Source: Streptomyces platensis
Lineage (GTDB): Bacteria > Actinomycetota > Actinomycetes > Streptomycetales > Streptomycetaceae
DNA: 64,000 nt
Direction: 5' to 3'
NCBI RefSeq assembly: GCF_008704855.1
Contig: NZ_CP023691.1
Location: 2,976,001-3,040,000 of the forward strand
Part shown: in pieces, positions 1 through 9,123 of the stretch
Position numbering within the stretch: position 1 is the stretch's first letter
Layout of the letters: each line of letters opens with the position of its first letter
Notes under the pieces: model-generated
What the model was told of the DNA's origin: nothing
Database searches by the model: none
The model's input: the letters and a program-made list of their open reading frames with translations, nothing else
Program-made: the position numbers and the translations under genes

Positions 1-857
1 AGTTCGCCGCTGTACCCCGCCGCGCGGGCCTGCCGCTCGAACTCCGTGGGGTCGTCGTAGCGCTGCGAGAAGTGCGTCAGCACGAGATGCCGCACGCCGG
101 CCTGTGCGGCCACCTCCGCGGCCTGCCCGGCGGTCAGATGACCGTGGTCCACGGCCAGCTGGACGTCCTCATCCAGGAACGTCGACTCGATGACGAGCAT
201 GTCCGCCCCCTCGGCGAGCGCATGGACGCCGGGGCACAGCCGGGTGTCCATGACGAACGCGAACCGCTGGCCCCGCCGCCACTCGCTCACCTCGTCGAGG
301 GTGACGCCGTTCAGCTCGCCGAGCTGCTTGAGCCGCCCGACGTCCGGCCCGGCGATACCGTGCTCCGCCAGCCGGTCCGGCAGCATCCTGCGGGTGTCCG
401 GTTCGACGAGGCGGTAGCCGTACGACTCGACCGGGTGGGAGAGCTTGCGCGCCTCCAGGACGTACGCCGGCGAGCGCTCCAGCTCACCGTCGACGGCGAC
501 CGGCCGCTGGACCAGCCGGACCGTCTCCCGGTAGGCGGTGGCATAGCGCAGCCGGTCGAAGAAGTGCTGCCCGCTGGCCGGGTAGTGGGCGGTGACCGGG
601 TGCGGCACCCGGTCGAGGTTGATCCGCTGGATCACACCGGCCAGGCCGAGCGAGTGGTCACCGTGGAAGTGCGTGATGCAGATCCGGTTCAGGTCGTGCG
701 CGGCGACCCCGGCCCGCAGCATCTGGCGCTGGGTGCCCTCGCCGGGGTCGAAGAGCAGCCCCTGGCCGTCCCAGCGCAGCAGATAGCCGTTGTGGTTGCG
801 GTGCCGGGTGGGGACCTGGCTGGCGGTGCCGAGGACCACCAATTCACGTACGGACAC
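1..857 (-). CDS. rnz: Ribonuclease Z (tRNase Z), 3' end outside window
   Basis: This is a zinc-dependent endonuclease of the metallo-beta-lactamase fold that cleaves the 3' trailer from tRNA precursors. The GTG start gives [20 protein letters not shown]. The metal-binding motif THFHGDH lies at about residues 62-68 (His63, His65, Asp67, His68). [11 protein letters not shown], typical of the RNase Z C-terminus, lies near the window edge. About 285 residues are visible and the family is about 300 long, so only a short C-terminal piece is missing. The start is 6 nt from the stop of the HIT gene, so the two are probably co-transcribed. Identity is very likely; no catalytic residue appears to be missing in the visible part. 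Confidence 0.95.
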   Translation of the reverse strand, partial: MSVRELVVLGTASQVPTRHRNHNGYLLRWDGQGLLFDPGEGTQRQMLRAGVAAHDLNRICITHFHGDHSLGLAGVIQRINLDRVPHPVTAHYPASGQHFFDRLRYATAYRETVRLVQRPVAVDGELERSPAYVLEARKLSHPVESYGYRLVEPDTRRMLPDRLAEHGIAGPDVGRLKQLGELNGVTLDEVSEWRRGQRFAFVMDTRLCPGVHALAEGADMLVIESTFLDEDVQLAVDHGHLTAGQAAEVAAQAGVRHLVLTHFSQRYDDPTEFERQARAAGYSGE

Positions 858-863
858 GGTCGG

Positions 864-1244
864 CTATCCGGGAGGCCACTGGAGGCCGCGGCCGCCGAGC
901 ACGTGCAGGTGGGCGTGGAAGACGGTCTGGCCCGCGCCCGCGCCGGTGTTGAAGACGACCCGGTAGCCCCGGTCCTCCACCTTCTCCTCGGCGGCGACCT
1001 CCCGGGATTCCCGCAGTATGTCGGCGATGATCTGCGGCTCGGCGGCGGCGAGGGCCGCGGCGTCCTGGTAGTGCACCTTGGGGATGATCAGGACATGGGT
1101 CGGCGCCTGGGGGTTGATGTCGCGGAAGGCGACCGTGGTCTCCGTCTCCCGGACGATGGTCGCCGGCACCTCCCTCGCCACGATCTTGCAGAACAGGCAG
1201 TCGGCCTGCGGTTCTCCCGCCACGGGTGGCTCCTCCCAGGTCAT
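864..1244 (-). CDS. HIT-family nucleotide hydrolase/transferase
   Basis: A 126-residue protein with the complete histidine triad HAHLH (His110, His112, His114) followed by VLGGRG. The N-terminal CLFCKIVAREVPA is the usual start of the Hint/HinT branch, and the two cysteines (16 and 19) are probably half of a zinc site. HIT proteins of this branch hydrolyse adenosine phosphoramidates in the cytoplasm; the physiological substrate here is not known. It lies just upstream of rnz on the same strand, with 6 nt between the genes, and is divergent from the OsmC gene across about 200 bp. Family assignment is secure, exact substrate is not. Confidence 0.93.
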   Translation of the reverse strand: MTWEEPPVAGEPQADCLFCKIVAREVPATIVRETETTVAFRDINPQAPTHVLIIPKVHYQDAAALAAAEPQIIADILRESREVAAEEKVEDRGYRVVFNTGAGAGQTVFHAHLHVLGGRGLQWPPG

Positions 1245-1445
1245 CCGTCCGGCGCACGGTGCGCACGGCCTCGGATGCTACCGGGCGGGCCGCACCGGAG
1301 CCTCCACCCGGCCCCCGCCGCGCGGCCGCGGATCGGCCGGGCCCGGCCCCGCGGCGGGCACGCCCACGGATCGGCCGGGCACCGGGCCGCCGGGTCATTA
1401 AGCTGGGCGGTGATCCCTTTCGCCCACAACCGGGAGTTCTGCACC

Positions 1446-1874
1446 ATGGCAACCACGCGCACCGCCAAGACCCACTGGGAAGGCAACCTCCTGGAGGGCA
1501 AGGGCACCGTCGCCCTGGAGTCCTCCAAGGTCGGTACGTACGACGTGAACTGGCCCGCCCGCGCGGAGCAGCCCAACGGCGTCACCAGCCCCGAGGAGCT
1601 GATCGCGGCGGCCCACTCCTCCTGCTACTCGATGGCCTTCTCGCACGGCCTGGCCGGCAAGGGGTACACCGTCGAGGCCCTGGACACCCAGGCCGATGTC
1701 ACCTTCCAGCCCGGCGAGGGCATCACCGGCATCGCCCTGACCGTCAAGGCGCGCGTCCCCGGCCTGTCCGAGGAGGACTTCCAGGCGGCGGCCCAGGACG
1801 CCAAGGCCAACTGCCCGGTGAGCCAGGCGCTGGCGGGCGTCAAGAACATCACGCTGGCGGCCGAGCTGATCTGA
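1446..1874 (+). CDS. OsmC/Ohr family peroxiredoxin
   Basis: A 142-residue OsmC-type thiol peroxidase that probably detoxifies organic hydroperoxides in the cytoplasm. The two catalytic cysteines are visible: Cys60 in HSSCYSMAFS and Cys123 in ANCPVSQAL. Length and the N-terminal AKTHWEGNLLEGKGTV match the OsmC branch rather than Ohr. The ATG at 1446 is chosen because the conserved N-terminus begins here; the open frame upstream is only a shadow through the HIT and rnz genes. A strong perfect hairpin follows 37 nt after the stop, so the gene appears to be monocistronic. Confidence 0.93.
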   Translation: MATTRTAKTHWEGNLLEGKGTVALESSKVGTYDVNWPARAEQPNGVTSPEELIAAAHSSCYSMAFSHGLAGKGYTVEALDTQADVTFQPGEGITGIALTVKARVPGLSEEDFQAAAQDAKANCPVSQALAGVKNITLAAELI

Positions 1875-1910
1875 CGGGACGGCCGGCCGGACCGGTCCTC
1901 CGAGTGTGAA

Positions 1911-1957
1911 CGGCGGTGCGCCGGACGGCCCCTGAGGGTGCGTCCGGCGCACCGCCG
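1911..1957 (+). terminator. Perfect 17-bp hairpin downstream of osmC gene
   Basis: The arms 1911-1927 (CGGCGGTGCGCCGGACG) and 1941-1957 are exact reverse complements separated by 13 nt. There is no clear T-run, as is usual for Streptomyces terminators. It separates the OsmC gene from the next, co-oriented gene. Confidence 0.75.
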
Positions 1958-2055
1958 CGTTGTCAGTGGGCTGTGCCACGATCTTCGTGCTGCGGAAGGG
2001 CCCGGTGCCGTTCCGCGGACCGCCGCACGCCCGCCCCGCGAAGGGACTCCCGCAC

Positions 2056-4533
2056 GTGAACCACCGCTCCGCCACCCAGCTCCGTCTGGCCCTGCGGCTC
2101 GCCGCGCCGGACACCGCCGATGCGCTCGCCGAGCGGCTGCGCCCGGAGCTGCTGGCCGCCCTGTCCGACCGGTTCGGGCTGCCGGAGGAGATGGTGGAGA
2201 CCCTGACCGGGCCGGACGGCACGGCGCTGCGGGCCGCGCTGGACGCCGATCCCGGGGCGTTCTTGCTGCGGGCGGCGGAGACCGGCGATCCGGTGATCGC
2301 CCGCGCGGTGTGGCGGGCGCGCTACCGCATCGCTGCGGACCGGACCAGGCGCGCGAGGGACCTGCCGGAGCTGCTGCCGGCGATTCTGCGCGCCGCCGAC
2401 ACCACGGACCCGCGCTGGGAGGCCGAGGACGGTCTCCTCCCGCTGCTCCAGGAGGAGGCCACCCGCATTGAGCTGCTTCCCGCCCTGACCGGCCCGTTCC
2501 CCCAGCTGATTTCCTTCACCCTGGTCCAGGTGGCCCGGTTCCTCCCGATGCCGGTCGCCCTCGACGCCTGTATTGCCCTGGTGCAACTCGTCGGCGATGA
2601 AGTGCTGTCGGCGGTCGTCGACGGTGTCGAGCGGATCGAGGACTTCGACCTCGGGCGCCCGGAGCTGCTGGACCTGATGCGGGAGGCCGCGGCCGACGAC
2701 GACCCGGAGTCCTTCCTGAGGGAGCGGCGGCCGGCCGGTGAATGGACCGACCCCGCCGCGCTGCGGGCCCTGATGATGCTCCGTGAGGGCATCCACCCGG
2801 GTCCCCGGCCCGACGCACTGGACTGGGAGCTGGTCCGCCGCGAGCACGCCCGCCTGCCCTTCGGGACCGAGCCGTCGCACGGCTACGGCCGCCACAACGG
2901 CAACCGCCTGTTGCAGCTCACCCGGTGGGAAGGCTGCCCGGACGACCTCGTCATGGAGTGCTTCCGCGCCGGCCCCTGGACCACCGCGCGGGTCGCCGCC
3001 GAGCTGCCGTTCGAGGCGCTGGTGGGGCCCGAGGCGGCGGCCGGCAAGGTGCCTTTCGACGACGCCCTCGGGCGCGGTCTCCGTACGGGCCGGCTGCCGG
3101 TGGACCGCCTGCTGGCGGAGGTGACACCGGCGGTGGAGGTGCTGAGCGCGCTGCCGTACGACCACGAGCCGACCCGTAAGGCCCTCGCCGGGCTGCTGGA
3201 CCGGCTCGGCACGGACCCGGTCAACTGGCTGACCTGCTACGCGCGGATGGGCCGGGCCCGGGGCAGCGTCGCCGAGCTCATCGACGACGCCGCCTCGACC
3301 GCCTCCCGCCAGAAGCGCAACACGAGCTGGCCACGCCCCCTGGAGGCGGTGTTCCCGGCCACTCCTCCCGAGGCGTCCCGCGCCGCGTTCCTGCACCTGT
3401 TCCAGTGCGCTTCCGAAGAGGCCCAGATCGCCGTCGTCCCGCACTTCGACGCCCGCGCCGTGCAGCACCTCCTGGTATACGGCGATCCCGCGCCGGCCGT
3501 TCGGGAGGCGGTCATCGCCGCCCACGGAGTGGCGGCACAGGCCGCCCAGGCCGCCACCCCGTCCCTCTCCCCCGAGAGGCTGGCGTACCTCTTCGACCTC
3601 GACGAACCCCAGGTGGACGCCAACCTGTTCTTCCACTGCCGCATCGACCAGCAGGAACGGGTGCGGATGCTCGCCGGGCGGCTGCGCGGCGGCGGCACCC
3701 GCCCCGTACCCGACGAACTGCTCCATGTCCTGCGGGAGACCAACCTCGGCCACTACCGTCACTGGCTCATCGCCGGCCTGGACTCCGGCGACCTGGGCGT
3801 GGCACGCACGCTCGTCGGGCGGCTGAAGCTGCGGATACCCGCGGCCCGGCTGCGGCTCCTGGTGGCCGTATGGCAGCGCGGCGGCCCCGACGCGGTCCGC
3901 GAGATCCTGGCGCTGGACCGGCTCCCGGTCACCCTCCGCCGGCAGACCGAGAAGCTCCTCGATCTCCCGGACGGCCTGGACCGGCTGCGCGCCCGCCTGG
4001 CCGCCGAGGAGGACCCGGAGAAACTGCTGGAGTTCCTCAACAAGGCGCCGGGCTACGACGGCAGCCAGCTGCACAAACTCACCGGCGAGGGCATCCCGCT
4101 CCCCTGGCCTGACCTGATCGCGGCGTACCGCTCCGGCAGCCTGGCCCCCGGCGCGGCCCAGGACCTCGCGGAACGCACGGACTGCCCACGCGAACTACTG
4201 CTGGCCCTCCTGCCGAACACCCCGGAAGTGGACCGCTACAGCACCGCCTGGCCCCAACTCGCCCTCCGGAACGGCACGCTCACCCCGGAAGACATCCTGA
4301 CCCACGCCGCCCCCGCACGCCGGGCCCTGTCCCACCTCCGCCACGCCCTCAACTCCGCAGAGCAAAAGCCCGACCGCCAGCAACTCCACACACAAGCAGC
4401 CACACTGACCGCCGAACACCTGGGCACCGACCCCGAAGCCTGGGCCGTAGCTCTCCAACTACTCCCGACCTTCGCCGGCACCCTCCCAGAACTGTGCGCA
4501 ACAGCAGCCGCGATCACACGCCCAACAGCCTGA
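2056..4533 (+). CDS. Large cytoplasmic protein of unknown function
   Basis: An 825-residue protein that I do not recognise. The GTG at 2056 is preferred because AAGGGA sits 9 nt upstream; the open frame continues to 1960 without a good ribosome site. The protein is rich in Leu, Ala, Arg and Glu with many short amphipathic helices, for example LLPALTGPFPQLISF and LLALLPNTPEVDRY, which suggests an alpha-helical (HEAT/armadillo-like) solenoid. There is no signal peptide, no membrane segment and no obvious catalytic motif. The 3' third uses more C-ending proline and alanine codons than the rest. It ends in front of a very strong hairpin shared with the convergent rsmE operon. Real coding is likely from codon usage and the ribosome site; function is open. 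Confidence 0.8.
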   Translation: MNHRSATQLRLALRLAAPDTADALAERLRPELLAALSDRFGLPEEMVETLTGPDGTALRAALDADPGAFLLRAAETGDPVIARAVWRARYRIAADRTRRARDLPELLPAILRAADTTDPRWEAEDGLLPLLQEEATRIELLPALTGPFPQLISFTLVQVARFLPMPVALDACIALVQLVGDEVLSAVVDGVERIEDFDLGRPELLDLMREAAADDDPESFLRERRPAGEWTDPAALRALMMLREGIHPGPRPDALDWELVRREHARLPFGTEPSHGYGRHNGNRLLQLTRWEGCPDDLVMECFRAGPWTTARVAAELPFEALVGPEAAAGKVPFDDALGRGLRTGRLPVDRLLAEVTPAVEVLSALPYDHEPTRKALAGLLDRLGTDPVNWLTCYARMGRARGSVAELIDDAASTASRQKRNTSWPRPLEAVFPATPPEASRAAFLHLFQCASEEAQIAVVPHFDARAVQHLLVYGDPAPAVREAVIAAHGVAAQAAQAATPSLSPERLAYLFDLDEPQVDANLFFHCRIDQQERVRMLAGRLRGGGTRPVPDELLHVLRETNLGHYRHWLIAGLDSGDLGVARTLVGRLKLRIPAARLRLLVAVWQRGGPDAVREILALDRLPVTLRRQTEKLLDLPDGLDRLRARLAAEEDPEKLLEFLNKAPGYDGSQLHKLTGEGIPLPWPDLIAAYRSGSLAPGAAQDLAERTDCPRELLLALLPNTPEVDRYSTAWPQLALRNGTLTPEDILTHAAPARRALSHLRHALNSAEQKPDRQQLHTQAATLTAEHLGTDPEAWAVALQLLPTFAGTLPELCATAAAITRPTA

Positions 4534-4628
4534 CCCCGGACAGCAGCCACTTCTCTGCCCACAACCCACCGGCGGCACCGAACCACCCACCCCCCCACCG
4601 GCCTTCTTCCCACCCCTCAACGGGAGGG

Positions 4629-4703
4629 GACGGGCCGGAGCGGGTGGGGGTTTCCGGACGTAAAGCGAAGCAGTCCGGAAACCCCCACCCGCTCCGGCCC
4701 GTC
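4629..4703. terminator. Perfect 31-bp bidirectional terminator hairpin
   Basis: The arms 4629-4659 and 4673-4703 are perfectly complementary over 31 bp around a 13-nt loop. It lies in the 316-bp gap between the convergent 825-residue gene and rsmE, so it can end transcripts from both sides. I see nothing else in this gap. Confidence 0.85.
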
Positions 4704-4849
4704 ACCGCACCCCGACAGCCCCGCGCAGCGGACAAGGCCCGCCGCAGGCGCAACGGCGAGGGCACCGCGGCAGCGGGCCACAAACGGCGAGCAACACCCA
4801 CGGCGGGAAAGCCGAAAACGTGGGGCAAAAGCAAAGCGCAGCGGACCGC

Positions 4850-5593
4850 TCAGGCCCACCGCCCCGTACGCCCCAACAGCAGCGCGACGGCCGCCGTCCC
4901 GGCCGTAGAGGTGCGCAGCACGCTCGCCCCCAGCCGGTAGGGCCTGGCGCCCGCCTCGGCGAAGGCGGTGAGCTCCTCCGGGGAGACACCCCCTTCCGGG
5001 CCGACGACGAGCACGATCCGGCCCTCGGCGGGGAGTTCGGCGGTGGCGAGCGGCGCGCTGCCCTCCTCGTGGAGGACGGCCGCGAAGTCGGCGTCGGCGA
5101 GCAGCGCGGCCACCTGCTTGGTCGTCAGCGGGTCGGCGACCTCGGGGAAGGTCAGCCGGCGCGACTGCTTGCCGGCCTCGCGGGCGGTGGCCCGCCATTT
5201 GCCCAGCGCCTTGGCGGCCCGCTCGCCCTTCCACTGGGTGACGCAACGCGCCGCCGGCCAGGGCACGATGGCGTCCACCCCGGTCTCGGTCATCGTCTCG
5301 ACGGCCAGCTCCCCGCGGTCGCCCTTGGGGAGCGCCTGGACGACGGTGATCGTGGGGCTCGGCGGGTCCTCGGTGCGCAGTGCGGTGACCGCGACGGTGA
5401 GCCGGTCCTTGCCCTCGACGGCGGCGACCGTGCCGTAGGCGCCGGTGCCGTGACCGTCCGTCAGGACGACCTCCTCGCCGGTCCGCAGCCGGCGCACCGA
5501 CACCGCGTGCCGGCCCTCCGGACCGTCCAGCATCAGGGTGCCGCCGGCCCGTACGCCCGCGAGGGACTCGACGAGGAAGACCGGCGCGGTCAT
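4850..5593 (-). CDS. rsmE: 16S rRNA (uracil-1498-N3)-methyltransferase
   Basis: A 247-residue SPOUT-class methyltransferase that modifies U1498 of 16S rRNA in assembled 30S subunits. The N-terminal PUA-like part contains EGRHAVSVRRLRTGEEVVLTDG. The C-terminal knot carries the signature VVGPEGGVSPEE and then LGASVLRTSTAGTAAVALLL, which bind S-adenosylmethionine. The start codon overlaps the stop of the nitronate monooxygenase gene in an ATGA junction, so translation is probably coupled. Length fits the family. Confidence 0.95.
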   Translation of the reverse strand: MTAPVFLVESLAGVRAGGTLMLDGPEGRHAVSVRRLRTGEEVVLTDGHGTGAYGTVAAVEGKDRLTVAVTALRTEDPPSPTITVVQALPKGDRGELAVETMTETGVDAIVPWPAARCVTQWKGERAAKALGKWRATAREAGKQSRRLTFPEVADPLTTKQVAALLADADFAAVLHEEGSAPLATAELPAEGRIVLVVGPEGGVSPEELTAFAEAGARPYRLGASVLRTSTAGTAAVALLLGRTGRWA

Positions 5594-6678
5594 GACGCGC
5601 CGCCGGTGGCGGAGCGGTGCAACGCGGCGCGCGCGGCGTCCAGTTCGGCTGCCAGCACCTCCACCAGCTGCCGGGCGGGCAGCTCCCGTGCCAGCCGGTG
5701 GCCCTGCCCCGCCCACAGGTTCATGCCCTGGGCGTCGCCCGCCTTGGCGGCGGCCTTGCGCACGGTGGAGGTGAGGTAGTGGACGGCCGGGTAGGCGGCC
5801 GGTGCGTACGGGCCGTGCTCGCGCAGGAAGCGGTTGACCAGCCCGCGGGCCGGCCGTCCGGAGAACGCCCGGGTCAACTCCGTATGCGTGAACAGGGGGT
5901 TGGTCAGTGCCTGCTTGTGCAGCGGGTTGGCGCCCGACTCGGGGGTGGCGAGGAAGGCGGTGCCCAGCTGCGCCATGGTCGCCCCGGCGGCCAGCACCGC
6001 CGCGATCTGCGCCCCGCGCATCAGCCCGCCCGCGGCGATCATCGGAATCTGCACGGCCTCCCGGACCTGGCCGAGCGCCGCCAGCAGCCCCAGCCCCGCG
6101 CCGGTCCCGTCCGCATGCGGATCGTCCCGGTGGGTGCCCTGGTGGCCGCCGGCCTCCACGCCCTGCACGCACACCGCGTCCGCGCCCGACCACTGCGCGG
6201 CCTGTGCCTCGGCGGCGGTGGTGACCGTGACGACGGTGTACGTACCGACCTTGGCGAACGCGTCGAGGACGGCGCGCGAGGGGCAGCCGAAGGTGAAGGA
6301 CACCACCGGCACCGGGTCCTCGCGCAGTATCGCGAGCTTGGCCTCGTAGCCGTCGTCGATGGGCCCGTCGGTGTCGCCGAGTTCGGTCTCGTACCAGGTG
6401 GCCTCACCGGCGAGCTGTTCGCGGTAGACCTCGACGACGGAGCCGTCGGCCAGGGAGGGCTGCGGCATGAAGAGGTTGACGCCGAAGGGCCGGTCGGTCA
6501 GCGACCGCAGCTGTTTGATCTCCTGGTACATCCCGTCGGCGGTTTTGTAGCCGGCGGCGAGGAAGCCGAGACCGCCGGCCGCACAGACGGCGGCGGCGAG
6601 CTCGGGTCCGGAGCCGCCTCCCGCCATTGGGGCCTGCACGATCGGGTAGCGGCAGAGATCGGTCGGTGCGGTGGGCAT
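5590..6678 (-). CDS. Nitronate monooxygenase (2-nitropropane dioxygenase family)
   Basis: An FMN-dependent TIM-barrel enzyme of about 362 residues that oxidises alkyl nitronates. Visible family features are PIVQAPMAGGGSGPELAAAV at the N-terminus, GFLAAGYK, CVQGVEAGGHQGTH with the catalytic His, and MIAAGGLMRGAQIAAVLAAGA for phosphate binding. The ATG at 6678 is used; a GTG two codons upstream is also possible. It is joined to rsmE by a 4-nt overlap, and is separated from dnaJ by two hairpins, so it probably has its own promoter. Confidence 0.92.
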   Translation of the reverse strand: MPTAPTDLCRYPIVQAPMAGGGSGPELAAAVCAAGGLGFLAAGYKTADGMYQEIKQLRSLTDRPFGVNLFMPQPSLADGSVVEVYREQLAGEATWYETELGDTDGPIDDGYEAKLAILREDPVPVVSFTFGCPSRAVLDAFAKVGTYTVVTVTTAAEAQAAQWSGADAVCVQGVEAGGHQGTHRDDPHADGTGAGLGLLAALGQVREAVQIPMIAAGGLMRGAQIAAVLAAGATMAQLGTAFLATPESGANPLHKQALTNPLFTHTELTRAFSGRPARGLVNRFLREHGPYAPAAYPAVHYLTSTVRKAAAKAGDAQGMNLWAGQGHRLARELPARQLVEVLAAELDAARAALHRSATGGAS

Positions 6679-6702
6679 GAGCACATCGTGTCACGCCCAC
6701 CG

Positions 6703-6767
6703 CACCGCCCCGAACAGGGGCGGTGGCTTCCACGGGGGCCCGGGGAACCTCCGCGGACCCCCGGGCC
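6703..6767 (-). terminator. Two consecutive hairpins after dnaJ
   Basis: Hairpin one has 9-bp arms 6703-6711 and 6717-6725 with loop GAACA. Hairpin two has 9-bp arms 6737-6745 and 6759-6767. The second lies 8 nt beyond the dnaJ stop. Together they probably end the hrcA-dnaJ transcript and separate it from the following gene. Confidence 0.65.
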
Positions 6768-6775
6768 GACCTGGG

Positions 6776-7912
6776 CTATCGCCCGTTGAAAGCGTCCTTC
6801 AGCCGCGAGAAGAGACCCTGCTGCCCCGGCTGAAACTGCCCCGTGGGCCGCTCCTCACCGCGCAGCTTGGCCAGCCGCCGCAGCGCCTCCTCCTGCTCGG
6901 GTTCGAGCTTGGTGGGCGTCTGCACCTCGACATGGACGATGAGGTCGCCGCGGCCGCCGCCGCGCAGATGGGTCACCCCGCGCTGGTGCAGCGGGATCGA
7001 CTGGCCGGACTGGGTACCGGGCCGGACGTCGATCTCCTCGACTCCGTCCAGCGTCTCCAGCGGGCACTTCGTGCCCAGCGCCGCCGCTGTCATCGGGATG
7101 GTGACCGTGCAGTGCAGATCGTCGCCGCGCCGCTGGAAGACCGGGTGCGGCAGCTCGTGGATCTCCACGTAGAGGTCACCGGCGGGGCCGCCGCCGGGGC
7201 CGACCTCGCCCTCGCCCGCGAGCTGGATGCGGGTGCCGTTGTCGACACCGGCCGGGATCTTGACGGTCAGGGTGCGGCGGGAACGGATCCGCCCGTCGCC
7301 CGCGCACTCGTGGCACGGCGTCGGGACGACCGTGCCGAAGCCCTGGCACTGCGGGCACGGCCGCGAGGTCATGACCTGGCCCAGGAACGACCGGGTGACC
7401 TGCGAGACCTCACCGCGGCCGCGGCACATGTCACAGGTCTGCGCCGAGGTACCCGGCGCCGCGCCCTCGCCGCTGCACGTCGTACAGACGACGGCGGTGT
7501 CGACCTGGATGTCCTTGGTCGTGCCGAAGGCCGCTTCGGTCAGCTCGATATCGAGCCGGATCATGGCGTCCTGGCCGCGGCGGGTGCGCGAGCGCGGCCC
7601 GCGCTGCGACGCGGTGCCGAAGAACGCGTCCATGATGTCGGAGAAGTTGCCGAAGCCCGCGCCGAAGCCGCCCGCGCCCTGGCCGCCGCCCGCCTGCGAG
7701 AGGGGGTCGCCGCCGAGGTCGTAGACCTGCTTCTTCTGCGGGTCCGAGAGCACCTCGTAAGCGGCGTTGATCTCCTTGAACCGCTCCTGGGTCTTCGGAT
7801 CCGGGTTCACGTCCGGGTGCAGCTCGCGCGCCAGCCGGCGGAAGGCCTTCTTGATCTGATCCTGCGAGGCGTCGCGTCCGATACCGAGGACCGAGTAGTA
7901 ATCCGTGGCCAC
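6776..7912 (-). CDS. dnaJ: Chaperone protein DnaJ (HrcA-linked paralogue)
   Basis: A 378-residue type I DnaJ (Hsp40) that stimulates DnaK ATPase and delivers substrates. The J domain has HPD at residues 32-34. A Gly/Phe-rich linker (GGGQGAGGFGAGFGNF) follows. Four CxxCxGxG zinc repeats are present (CTTCSGEG, CDMCRGRG, CPQCQGFG, CHECAGDG), then the two beta-sandwich substrate domains. The GTG start directly follows the TAA stop of hrcA, so the two form an operon. Streptomyces usually carry a second dnaJ with dnaK-grpE; this is the hrcA-linked copy, as judged from context. Confidence 0.96.
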   Translation of the reverse strand: MATDYYSVLGIGRDASQDQIKKAFRRLARELHPDVNPDPKTQERFKEINAAYEVLSDPQKKQVYDLGGDPLSQAGGGQGAGGFGAGFGNFSDIMDAFFGTASQRGPRSRTRRGQDAMIRLDIELTEAAFGTTKDIQVDTAVVCTTCSGEGAAPGTSAQTCDMCRGRGEVSQVTRSFLGQVMTSRPCPQCQGFGTVVPTPCHECAGDGRIRSRRTLTVKIPAGVDNGTRIQLAGEGEVGPGGGPAGDLYVEIHELPHPVFQRRGDDLHCTVTIPMTAAALGTKCPLETLDGVEEIDVRPGTQSGQSIPLHQRGVTHLRGGGRGDLIVHVEVQTPTKLEPEQEEALRRLAKLRGEERPTGQFQPGQQGLFSRLKDAFNGR

Positions 7913-8929
7913 TTACGACTCCGCGAGGATTTGTCCGACGTAACGTGCCACTGCGCGTACCGCTCCCATCGTTCCGGGGTAGTCCATGCGGGTCGGTCCG
8001 ACCACGCCGAGTTTGGCGACTGCCTCGTCGCCCGAACCGTAGCCGACCGTGACGACCGATGTGGACGCCAGGCCTTCGTGGGCATTCTCATGCCCGATAC
8101 GTACGGTCATGCCCGAGTCCTTGGCCTCCCCGAGCAGCTTGAGCATCACCACATGCTCCTCAAGGGCCTCCAGCACCGGCCGGATGGTCAGGGGGAAATC
8201 GTGCCCGAAGCGCGTGAGATTGGCGGTGCCGCCGATCATCAGCCGCTCTTCGGTCTCCTCCACCAGAGTTTCCAGCAACACCGACAGCACTGTCGAGACC
8301 GTGCCGCGGTCGTCCTGCTCGAAGGACTCCGGGAGATCCTGCACCAACTGCGGCACATCCGCGAACCGGCGCCCCACGACCCGGCTGTTGAGCCGGGCCC
8401 GCAGATCCGCCAGCGAGGTCTCGCCGAACGGTGCCTGGCAGTCGATGAGCCGCTGCTCGACCCGCCCGGTGTCCGTGATCAGCACCAGCATCAGCCGGGC
8501 CGGGGCCAGGGCCAGCAGCTCGACGTGCCGGACCGTGGACCGGGTCAGGGACGGGTACTGCACGACCGCGACCTGCCGGGTCAGCTGCGCCAGCAGCCGG
8601 ACCGTGCGGCCCACGACGTCGTCGAGGTCGACGGCGCCGTCCAGGAAGTTCTGGATCGCCCGCCGCTCCGGGCTGGACAGCGGCTTCACACCGGCCAGCT
8701 TGTCGACGAACAGGCGGTAGCCCTTGTCGGTCGGGATGCGCCCGGCACTCGTGTGCGGCTGGGCGATGAAACCCTCGTCCTCCAGGGCGGCCATGTCGTT
8801 GCGGACGGTGGCCGGGGAGACGCCGAGCTGATGGCGTTCGGTCAGGGCCTTGGAGCCGACCGGCTCCTCCGTCCCGACATAGTCCTGGACGATGGCGCGC
8901 AGCACTTCGAGCCTGCGTTCACTGAGCAT
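7913..8929 (-). CDS. hrcA: Heat-inducible transcription repressor HrcA
   Basis: A 338-residue repressor of class I heat-shock genes that binds CIRCE operators. The N-terminal winged helix ([20 protein letters not shown]...[19 protein letters not shown]) and the downstream [17 protein letters not shown] are characteristic. The ATG at 8929 is chosen because the in-frame start at 8977 falls inside the CIRCE element and would encode an atypical extension. The gene is first in the hrcA-dnaJ operon and is expected to be autorepressed through the CIRCE site 42 nt upstream of the start. Confidence 0.96.
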   Translation of the reverse strand: MLSERRLEVLRAIVQDYVGTEEPVGSKALTERHQLGVSPATVRNDMAALEDEGFIAQPHTSAGRIPTDKGYRLFVDKLAGVKPLSSPERRAIQNFLDGAVDLDDVVGRTVRLLAQLTRQVAVVQYPSLTRSTVRHVELLALAPARLMLVLITDTGRVEQRLIDCQAPFGETSLADLRARLNSRVVGRRFADVPQLVQDLPESFEQDDRGTVSTVLSVLLETLVEETEERLMIGGTANLTRFGHDFPLTIRPVLEALEEHVVMLKLLGEAKDSGMTVRIGHENAHEGLASTSVVTVGYGSGDEAVAKLGVVGPTRMDYPGTMGAVRAVARYVGQILAES

Positions 8930-8970
8930 CCCGCGCACCTCCAGTCCGGCCGTCCGCCGTCTCGACTCTC

Positions 8971-8997
8971 CTGGCACTCACACGGGCCGAGTGCCAG
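8971..8997 (-). promoter_or_regulatory. CIRCE operator for HrcA
   Basis: A perfect inverted repeat CTGGCACTC-N9-GAGTGCCAG. The core GCACTC-N9-GAGTGC matches the canonical CIRCE consensus (TTAGCACTC-N9-GAGTGCTAA). It lies between the putative hrcA promoter and its start codon. Confidence 0.95.
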
Positions 8998-9007
8998 ACC
9001 TTGAGCC

Positions 9008-9038
9008 AGTGTACGGCCGAGTAGCACGGACACGGCAA
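9008..9038 (-). promoter_or_regulatory. Putative sigma-70-type promoter of hrcA-dnaJ
   Basis: Reading the minus strand, TTGCCG (9033-9038) and TACACT (9008-9013) are separated by 19 nt. The predicted start of transcription would fall at the upstream edge of the CIRCE element, which is a sensible place for repression. The spacer is slightly long. Confidence 0.5.
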
Positions 9039-9111
9039 GGGCGGCCGCACACAGCACCCGCCCGGTGACCGTGTTCGGCCGATCTGTCGGGCAACGCTAT
9101 CGCGATGGCGC

Positions 9112-9117
9112 TAGCGT
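9112..9117 (+). promoter_or_regulatory. -10 element 6 nt before ATG (leaderless transcript candidate)
   Basis: TAGCGT ends 6 nt before the ATG at 9124, so transcription would begin at or near the start codon. No Shine-Dalgarno sequence is present. The -35 region is not clear. Confidence 0.45.
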
Positions 9118-9123
9118 CTCGGT

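Noticed and set aside
72..1874. 600-codon plus-strand frame across rnz, HIT gene and osmC gene
   Set aside because: Only the last 142 codons are the OsmC gene; the rest runs antisense to two clear genes and has no protein-like composition.
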